From Terfezia claveryi (taxonomy: Eukaryota > Ascomycota > Pezizomycetes > Pezizales > Pezizaceae): a stretch of 35,967 nt of DNA. The notes below the pieces were generated by a model. That model was not told where the DNA came from. It saw only the letters and a list, made by a program, of their open reading frames with translations, and ran no database searches. This document shows, one piece after another, positions 28,615 to 35,967 of this stretch; position 1 is the stretch's first letter, and each line of letters starts with the position of its first letter. The position numbers were made by a program, and so were the translations under genes. The stretch is taken from positions 1 through 35,967 of the forward strand of contig WHUX01000372.1 of NCBI GenBank assembly GCA_015179025.1, in the 5' to 3' direction.

Positions 28615-31600
28615 TCATTCAGCTGGGCAAGGCTTCTTCGGGTATCATTAGTGGAATAGGGTGACCAAGTCCTGTGTGTTTTCCAAGTCTTCCGCAGGTT
28701 GCCAGGTAGCCTCCTCATCCCCTAACCATTCAACTTTGTACTGGACTTACCCATAGCGCTTTCTGGAGTCCAGTACCTCCTCGACCTCCCACTCCTCTTC
28801 TCCTGCAATCACCACGGGAGGAGGTGGGGGTGCTTTTGCCCGGGAAGGGGATTGTTGGTGGCTGGTTTGATTTCCAAGATGTGGACAACCGGGTGGCGCT
28901 TGATATCCTTGGGAAACCTCAATCGGTAAGTATGGGTGCCAACATTCCCCAATACCTCGTGAGGACCTAAGAACTTGTGATCCAGTTTATGCGAGGGTCG
29001 TTCCATGCAGAAATGCTGACTAGAAAGCCACACTTTATCTCCGAACTCATACCTTAGTGCTAGCAGTCTCGACCCATTAGCATACTCGGCTTGTCTAGCC
29101 TGAGCATAACCCAATTCAGCCTTTAGAGTAGAATGGAGTTCGGTGATTCCAGCTGCAAATTCCTTAGCTGGGGGGTGGGCTTTCTGTAGAGGTTCCAAGG
29201 TATCTACAAATCGAGGGTGCCAACTGTAATTGGCCAGAAAGGGGGAGGTTTTCAAGGACTCTGAGAACTGGTTGTTTGCAGCAAACTTGCAGGTTGCCAA
29301 CACTGATACCCAGTTGTTCTGCTGGTAGTTAACATAGACTCGCAGATATTGTTCCATGATGGCATTCATTCATTCTGACTGGCCATCCGTCTGAGGGTGC
29401 TAAGCTGTCGAGAGATATACCTTGATCTCCAAGAGCTTAGGGAAGGCTTTCCAGAATTCCAAGGTGAACTGAGGCCCCGTGTCTGATACAATGGTCTCGG
29501 AGAGGCCATAGTAGCGGAACACTTGGTTGAGATAGAGATTGGCTAGGTCCAGGGCAGAACAGGTGTCTCAACAAGGTATCACATGCCTCATCTTAGTCAG
29601 TCGGTCTACTACCATTAGAATGGCATTGAATCCCGAGCCCTCCAGCAACCCAGTTACAAATTCCATGGTCAGGTGTTACCAAGGTCGATCTGGGATCTCC
29701 AGGGGCTTCAGGGTTCTATAGGGGGCATGGCGAGTAGGCTCCGACCATCTACAGGTATAGCAGTTCCACACATGCCTTTCTACGTCTTTCTGCTGGTCAA
29801 TCTATGTGTATTCCCTAGCTAGCAGCTCCAACATTTTAGCCACTCCAGAATGACCTGCAATTAGGCTATTATAGTGTTTCTTGATCAATTGCAGACGCAG
29901 TTCTATTTCCAGTACATAGAGCCATTCGAGGTGGTAGAAGATGCCCTCCTGGATGGTACACTCAGCCAGGGAAATCTTGGGATGGCAGTGCTGGCCGGAA
30001 TCCACTGCGGCAATAATGTCTTTGGCCAGTGGGTTATCCGAGTATGCCCTTTTTACCTGTTGTCAGAGATCACTTCCAGCATCTGCATTAGCCTCAACAT
30101 CCACGATCTCAGCCTCGATATCCGCAATGTTAGCTTCAGCTTCAGCCAGAACATTAGTGGCCAGGTCAAGATTTTCCGGCTTCAGTATCACCTGGTTCTG
30201 GTATTTTAGCCTTTTATCCCCCCCTTTGGGGAGATCTCCTAATCTCCTAGTCAGTGCATCTGGTTTCCCACCAGCCTTTCCTGGCCGGTACTTGATTTTG
30301 AAGTTGAACCGAGACAGGAATTCCAACTACTTAGCCTGCCGGCGATTTAGCAACTTGGTAGTTGTGAAGTATTCCAGGTTCTTGTGGTCGGAAAGGATCT
30401 TGATAACCCCCTTTGTTGACTCCAAGTGAGGCCTCCATTCCTCAAAAACCCATACAATGGGCATTAATTCCTTATTATAGATCTCATAATTACACTCCAC
30501 TGGGGAGTGCTTTTTGGAGAAATAGGCCACTGGATGTGGGACTCCATTGACATACTAAGACAGGATTCCAGCAGAGACATAGTCAGAGGCGTCCGTTTCC
30601 ACAATGCACTTGCTATCGGTGTCAAAATGGGCCAGGATTGGGGCTGAGCAGAAGGCTTCCTTAAGCTTCTCAAAGGCAGATTAGGCTTCTAAACTCAATT
30701 GAAAGCGCTGGCTTTTGTCCATACTCTTTGTCTTTGTTAACGCCGTCAAGGGTGCCATGATCTTCAAGTATCCCAGGATAAACCGGCAGTAGAAGTTGGC
30801 AAATCCCAGGAAGTCCTGTACATCCTTGAGGTTGGCTAGAGTTTCCCACTCCTAGATCATAGCAACCTTCGTAGGGTCCATCTGGATGCCCTTTGTAGTG
30901 ATAATCAGCCCCAGATACTTGACCTTCTGCACATGAAACTTGCATTTTTCCCACTTCAGATATAACTCAGCTCCCTCCAGCTTCTCCAGTACTTGTCAGA
31001 CATGGATCTTGTGTTCCAGTAGGGTATCTGGGTAGATGAGGATATTGTCCAGGTAGGTGGTGCAGAATACATCCAGAAAGTCCTGCAGAGTATCATTGAT
31101 AAAGTGCTGAAAAGAGGTGGGAGTGTTAGTTAGGCCGAAAGGCATCACATTGTACTTAAAATGGCTATATCACGTCCGGAAGGCAGTTTTCCACTCCTCC
31201 CCCTCAGCAATTCGTACCAAGTTGTATGCCCCTCTCAGATCCAATTTGGAGAACCATTTTGCCTTGGAAAGTCTAGCTAATGTCTCCTGAATCAGGGGCA
31301 AGGGGTACCTATTCTTGACCATTATCTTGTTCAAGCCACGATAATCAACACACAACCAAAGAGAGCCATCCGACTTCTTCACGAACAGCACCGGGGCACC
31401 TGCTGGAGAGGAGCTGTGGTGGATAAAGCTCTTGTTGAGGTTTTCCTCCAGATATTTTTTCAGAGCCTCCAGTTCCACCTGAGACATCCCATAGAGAGGT
31501 TCATAAGGTGGGGTCTTACTTGCTACCAGTGGGATTGTATAGTCATATGGTCGATGGGAGGCAAGCTTTCCTGCTGCTTTTTCCGAGAACAGGTTAATGA

Positions 31601-32393
31601 ATTCATAGTATTCATCTGGAACCATGGATTTCCACTCCTCCTTGAATCTCATTTTATTGATCTCTAGGTTCATATTATGTATAGAGAGAGCATGTGCCTT
31701 TAGCTTGTGCCTCCTGGTAGGGTAAGCGAAAGCCCCTGCCCTGATGAAGCTAACGTTCAGGGGTTTTGGGAGCGCCAAGGGGACAGGGGGATGGGCAGTA
31801 TTGATGTGCACGGGCTGGTGTACTACCTAGGCTGGGTGGATTATTGGGGATGGTAAGGTGCATAGCCCCGTGACGGTGATTTTTGGACCTCCGCAGTTCT
31901 TTCTGCAATAATGGCTGTTGAATTGCAATGTGTAAGAGCCGAAGCTGACTGACATATCGTGCATTCTAAGCCAGGGGATCCCAAGCACAATTGGATATTT
32001 TAGTTTGGTCATGAACATTGGGATGTCCTCCGAATGGTCTCCAATAATACTAGGCAGACATGCGAGGTCGGTAATAGCCCCAGAAGAGATAGGGCGGCCA
32101 TCAATGATGTCGAGAAGATGGGGGGTCTTTAACTTGGAGGTTGGCATGGAATTTTTACAGACAAGGGTCTGATTAATGAATGCAATTCCCAAAGCGCCAC
32201 AATCTATGAGAGCTGATGTTACCACTATTTTACCATTGAATTTAATAGTTATTAGTACTACAAAATGCTAGCCAAACAAGCGAGATTCATCAACAGACAT
32301 AGGTGCAGACAAAGAAAATGCAAACAAAGATAAATGACCCTGAGCAGGTCCCTTACTAGTGTCAATAACTAGGTAAGGGACTTCCCTTTTCCT
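28615..32393 (-). pseudogene. pol: Element D pol: PR-RT-RNase H-IN-chromodomain, broken
   Basis: Same architecture as A and B. Protease near 32210 reads IDCGALG (Ser of DCGAS is Leu). The PR-RT linker is short, without the Pro-Val array. RT has LDLRGAYNLV near 31225 and YLDN, not YLDD, at 31044-31055. RNase H has [13 protein letters not shown] near 30450. Integrase zinc-finger Cys residues near 29750 are partly changed, the first core Asp is Glu (29661-29663, TMEF), the second motif is SDTGPQF, and QSE is followed by a stop. An open stretch at 28809-29369 covers the end of the core and the barrel. A frameshift near 28830 precedes the chromodomain. The frame ends at TGA 28615-28617. Confidence 0.92.
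32349..32393 (-). promoter_or_regulatory. Candidate -1 frameshift signal (D), heptamer altered
   Basis: Stem-loop at 32349-32380 with arms TCCCTTA-C-CTAGT and ACTAG-TAAGGGA, loop TATTGAC, then a 6-nt spacer and AGGAAAA at 32387-32393. The heptamer has lost its first G relative to A and B, but the stem is fully paired. Relative to B the pair G-C in the stem is A-U, a compensated change. Confidence 0.62.
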
Positions 32394-33622
32394 GACTCTT
32401 CAACTTCCTTGATCCGTGACTCGGATATGGCATGGGCCGCTAGAGAGCGGTTCTTGCGAAGGGGACATGCTGCAATGTAATGATCCCCTTTCCTACAGGC
32501 GATACATAATCCATTGTTGTGACGACGTTCCCTCTCTTCTTGTATCAGGCAGGATCTACCTGAAGATAAATCCATGGGGGTGGTGCTGCCAGCCACAAGG
32601 GACGGGTAGGCTGGCTTATTGGCCATAGCTAGGGTTTGAGGGCTCGAGTTCTAGGGTCACGGTTGATGTGTTTGGCTCTAGAGGTACTGTACTCTCACAG
32701 GCCGATAGGTACTGGAGGTGCTGGCCTGGGCTCTCAACCTAGCCAATTTTTGCTTCATCTTCGATGCCTGATCAATGGATTCGTCAAGAGTTTTAACATC
32801 TGGAGATTGCAGGAGGGCCTTTTTGAGCTCAATATTGAGGCCTTCCTCAAATTGTTCCCACTTCACCCGATCGTTCCACTCCATCTCTGCTACCAACCTT
32901 GAGAATTCAACTACATATGTTGAGAGGTCATGTCCTCTCTGTTTTAGTTCTCGGAGAGCACGAGTTGCCATACCAACAGGATCTGGGTCTCCAAAAGCAC
33001 GGTCAAGGATTGTGAATAAAGCAGTGACATCGGGGAGGTTGAAGCGGTCATCGAGCATATAGGGTTGGACCTGGTCCAAAGCTATGCCCTCCAGTAGGCC
33101 GTATACATAGGCTAATCGGTGCTGTATGGTAGGGAACTTTGCAGCATCCCCATTCAGTTTGATCTTGATGGAATTTTTCCAGGCTTTCAGGCGAGTCCTG
33201 TCGCCATTAAACTTCAGTGGGGTGGGGAGATCCTGAGTCTTGAGTGCCTGGAATGCTTGAGGTGCTGGGGCTGTTTGAAATCCGTTCATGTCCAGGGCCC
33301 TATTCAAGGTCTGGATGGTTCTTCTTTTATTGACTAAGTCGTTCTGGGCGGTCACAAGGTTGTTTTGGCAAGAGGCGAGGTCGGCCTGGCATGAGAGGAG
33401 GTCTTCGGTGAGTATTGTGACTTCGTCATTGGCCCTGGTCTATTTTTGTTGTCCTTTATGTATGGCTGATTCCAGCTATTGACCTAATACATCTATGGTA
33501 AGATAGATATTGATAATAGTCTAGTGATAGCTGCCGAAGTCGGCCTAGTTCATAGGAATGGGCAGGGCTTGCCAGGCCCGAAATCTGACTGCGAGCGCGG
33601 GAGTGGTGTCTTGGGTAGACAT
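32369..33622 (-). pseudogene. gag: Element D gag, interrupted
   Basis: ATG at 33620-33622 (MSTQDTTPAL), 36 bp inside the 5' LTR; stop at 32369. The N-terminal part has several Gln-to-stop codons (33480-33570). A long open stretch at 32678-33355 covers the gag domain (TRLKAWKNSIKIKL, HRLAYVYGLLEG, LDRAFGDPDP). A shift or stop near 32630-32680 precedes the CCHC knuckle CIACRKGDHYIAAC (about 32450-32510). Confidence 0.9.
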
Positions 33623-33657
33623 TGAGCATACTGGTTGATCAGAGAGATCCAACATAG

Positions 33658-34249
33658 TGTAACATGGGCTCTGGGAACAGGGCGACCAAGGAGTACACTG
33701 GGGCAGTGGCAAGAGGGAATTGCATATGTAGGAGTGCTACGTATATGATCTGGGGAAAGGCTAGGGCAAGACACACGTAGGAACACTATGTGTGTGATCA
33801 GGGGAAGGCTGGGATGGGGCAAGGGCTGCGGGCAAGAGGCAAGGACAAGAGACACGCAGAAGTGGTTGCCGCATGTGTCGGAGGGAGGCAGCTATGCTGC
33901 AGAGTTGTTTATACAAGACAAGGATGTACATAAGGGAGGTGTACAAGTACTGGTCCTGTGTTGAGTATACAAGACGTTAGATAGGGATCCAATGACAGTA
34001 CGAGGGCAAAGGACCTTATATATATGAGCTGCCAAGGCAACGGAAGGAATAAGCTTCCCGAAATCCCTATCTCAGAAGCCTAGTAGGATAACGATAACTC
34101 ATCACCTGCGATTGTAGGTGATGGCAAAGACAACAATGACCATAACTTATCGCCTACAATCGCAGGTGATAACAAAGGCAGCAATGTACAATAACGCATC
34201 ACCTGCATCACAGGTGATGGCGAGGACAACTGAGCACATAGTTGTGACA
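33658..34249 (-). repeat. 5' LTR of element D
   Basis: Runs from TGTAACATGGGCTC to GTTGTGACA, followed by ATTCC. It lacks ~11 bp present in the 3' LTR near 33950. TTATATATAT near 34017-34025 is the TATA equivalent. Confidence 0.93.
34100..34220. repeat. Palindrome array in U3, three units (D 5' LTR)
   Basis: Units at 34100-34123, 34147-34171 and 34197-34220. Same number as in the 3' LTR of D. Confidence 0.88.
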
Positions 34250-34936
34250 ATTCCTAGCCCAATCTTGAAAGTGCGTTGACATAAAAAGAGTGTCGTAGTT
34301 AAAAACAATACAAAAAAGGTATCCCATAGTCGGGACTACATGAGTATCAAAGGTAGTAGTACATTGTTCTGCTATAAAATTATCTGAGATAAGAATAAGA
34401 AACTTGAATCCTGATTGTCTATCGACAATCGTCCAAAGTTATGAAATACAAACTATGTGATCTTCTTGAATAGGAATGTTCAGGTACAAAATTGAACACT
34501 TAGTAAACACAGGTGCTAACTTAAGATAATTCATTGATATATCTATCCATGCTCTACTTAGTACATGTAATGGAGTTATGAGTCCAAGTGGCACTTTATT
34601 GGAATACTTTGTCCATTGACAAGTATTACAACTTCTGATATAGTCCTTAGTTGGTTCTGCAAAGGACTGGCAATCATATTGGTTAGTATGATATTTTATC
34701 ATTTTTTTAATGCCACCATGAGCAGTTACTTCATGTACATCTTTAATAACTAATTCAAGATAGTTCTTACCTTCGATATTAAAGGTAGAGGGCAAGACTA
34801 ATCTCCATTGTCCTTGTCGATTCTTAATATACAAAAATCTATCCTTTCTCCTATGATTCTTACAGTTCACAAAGGTATTATAGTAGTTCTTCCATATAGG
34901 AGATACTCCCATATACGATTGATATGCAGCTTTCAT
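34250..34936 (-). pseudogene. Element G integrase, N-terminal half
   Basis: On the minus strand: zinc finger HEVTAHGG...H...CNTCQ (H2C2) near 34600-34740, then SRAWIDISMNYLKL, which carries the first catalytic Asp region, an insertion-like stretch before the next strand, and a decayed second Asp region (an NYD where DRD is expected) at about 34290. It runs in frame into 27907 once element D and one ATTCC are removed. Stops and at least one frameshift lie between 34260 and 34440. Confidence 0.85.
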
Positions 34937-35967
34937 ACCTGTATGTTGGTCTAGACAATATGTAATGAAGTAGTTTTTGTCATCTTCCCATCCATCACTG
35001 ATGTGTTTCTCTTCAATAAGCTTGTTGTGGGTCGGTTTAATCCTTGTGTTAAAGTCATTGATAGTGGGTTTCTTCTCCTTGCATGTGGAAGTATTATATC
35101 CTGAGAACTTATAGAAATTACAATACTGTCTAGAGGATTTGGTGTCTTGAATAAAAGAGGGTACTGAATCTTCATCAATTGTTACTAACTTTTTTGAATG
35201 AGTGGTGACGGTGGTGGTGTTGATGGAATCGTATTGCTGCTACTAGTGGTTGCGGCTGGTTGTTGAGGTACATTCCATAGCTGTTATGGAGTAATAGTAG
35301 TATTCATGATCTCCTATTCCATTTATCAGATGCTTATTTATTTGGTAGGGTTACTGAACTGAATGCTGGGTTGGAGAGTGTGGTATATTAGTTTATTGGT
35401 AATCTATCTTTTTGCCCATTCTCCAATCTCTTGGATAGCCTCTTCGAGGCTGAGAGCTTATAGAGGTGGATAAGCTGGCATTTGTTGTACTGGTGCTAGT
35501 TCCTTTTGAGGCTCATTTGCAGATACGAGATGTGCAATATGAGTCATAAAGAATTCCTTCTCTTTCTTAAGAACTGAGGCTGATAGGTCATAGTTCAAGC
35601 TGCCATGTCCATGGTGATTGCAAATTGCACATGTTTGACAGTGAACATGTAGTTGTTCATAGCGTGGGAGCTGCCATGAGCTGGACAGTAAAAATCTCAG
35701 CAAAAGGACCAGTGCATCCTTTTGTATTGTTGCCAATTGCTATGAGCCAGGTCGATAGCAATTTTCTTCGCTTCTTCAGGAGCGAGGGTGTTTTGTTAAG
35801 TGTTTTCAAAAGATGGGAGCCTATATCTTAGTCCAAAAACTATTAAAGGTTTGTTCTTGTTTATGGTGGGTACAAGATCATACCCGCTGAAAACTTCTTC
35901 TGGTATGGTAGACAGAGTCTCGTCATCTGAGGACTCTTCTTCCTTCATCATATTATATTTGCTTTCT
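34937..35967 (-). pseudogene. Element G gag-like region joined to integrase, RT absent
   Basis: On the minus strand, from the window edge: an acidic stretch (KEEESSDDE), a region with CAICNHHGHGSLNY near 35591-35632 (CX2CX4HX4C with the last Cys as Tyr), a Pro/Ser/Thr-rich segment near 35190-35260, and a second knuckle-like motif CNFYKFSGYNTSTC at 35081-35122 (CX2CX4HX4C if two Tyr restore to Cys and His). The integrase zinc finger follows. I find no RT or RNase H motif between them. It may continue beyond the window. Confidence 0.6.

Larger units (their letters stand above)
27908..34249 (-). mobile_element. Gypsy chromovirus copy D, full length, decayed
   Basis: Complete minus-strand element with LTRs of 603 and 592 bp and target duplication ATTCC (27903-27907 and 34250-34254). 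Same family and order as A and B, with three U3 palindromes in each LTR. Removing the element and one ATTCC restores the G integrase frame between its second Asp and its Glu. Many stops and frameshifts make it inactive. Confidence 0.95.

Noticed and set aside
34439..35967. Element G as a Ginger-type DNA transposon with a gypsy-like integrase
   Set aside because: The GPF module, chromodomain, polypurine tract and LTR at 26119-26875 fit a chromovirus. Absence of RT is better read as a deletion, although the window ends before this can be settled.

Overview
The window looks like a nested retrotransposon cluster from a fungal genome, probably a filamentous ascomycete. I recognise no host gene, tRNA or rRNA. 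The fungal call rests on chromodomain Ty3/gypsy elements, a copia element with a Ty5-type half-tRNA primer site, and heavy C-to-T/G-to-A decay that resembles repeat-induced point mutation (RIP). The genus is not determined.

Three near full-length copies of one Ty3/gypsy chromovirus family lie on the minus strand: A (644-6971), B (8094-14462) and D (27908-34249). Each has two LTRs and a perfect 5-bp target-site duplication: GCTCT for A, ATTAT for B, ATTCC for D. Reading 5' to 3' on the minus strand, each holds 5' LTR, gag with a CCHC knuckle, protease, reverse transcriptase, RNase H, integrase, chromodomain, polypurine tract and 3' LTR. All three are broken by stops or frameshifts. B is the best preserved, with intact DCGAS, YLDD and D,D35E motifs.

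Each copy sits inside the coding sequence of an older element, and removing it with one duplication restores the target frame. A is in a gag relic of its own family (535-643 plus 6972-7150). B is in the integrase of a plus-strand chromovirus, C (7903-8093 plus 14463-15431). D is in the integrase of a minus-strand chromovirus, G (26119-27907 plus 34250-35967). A decayed Ty1/copia element, E (15910-21523), occupies the middle. Around it lie an LTR fragment, a gag/LTR remnant, a heavily RIP-mutated plus-strand integrase (F, 22447-23262) and a plus-strand gag-protease relic (H, 23930-26118).

The most interesting signal is at the gag-pol junction of A, B and D. A slippery heptamer (GGGAAAA; AGGAAAA in D) is followed by a 6-nt spacer and a long stem-loop that contains the gag stop codon, and pol is in the -1 frame. 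A base-pair difference in the stem is compensated between copies. Other signals are a variable-number array of palindromes in the U3 region (0 to 6 units), a possible Tf1-like self-priming site, variable-number repeats in two pol linkers, and an RT-less gag-integrase arrangement in element G.
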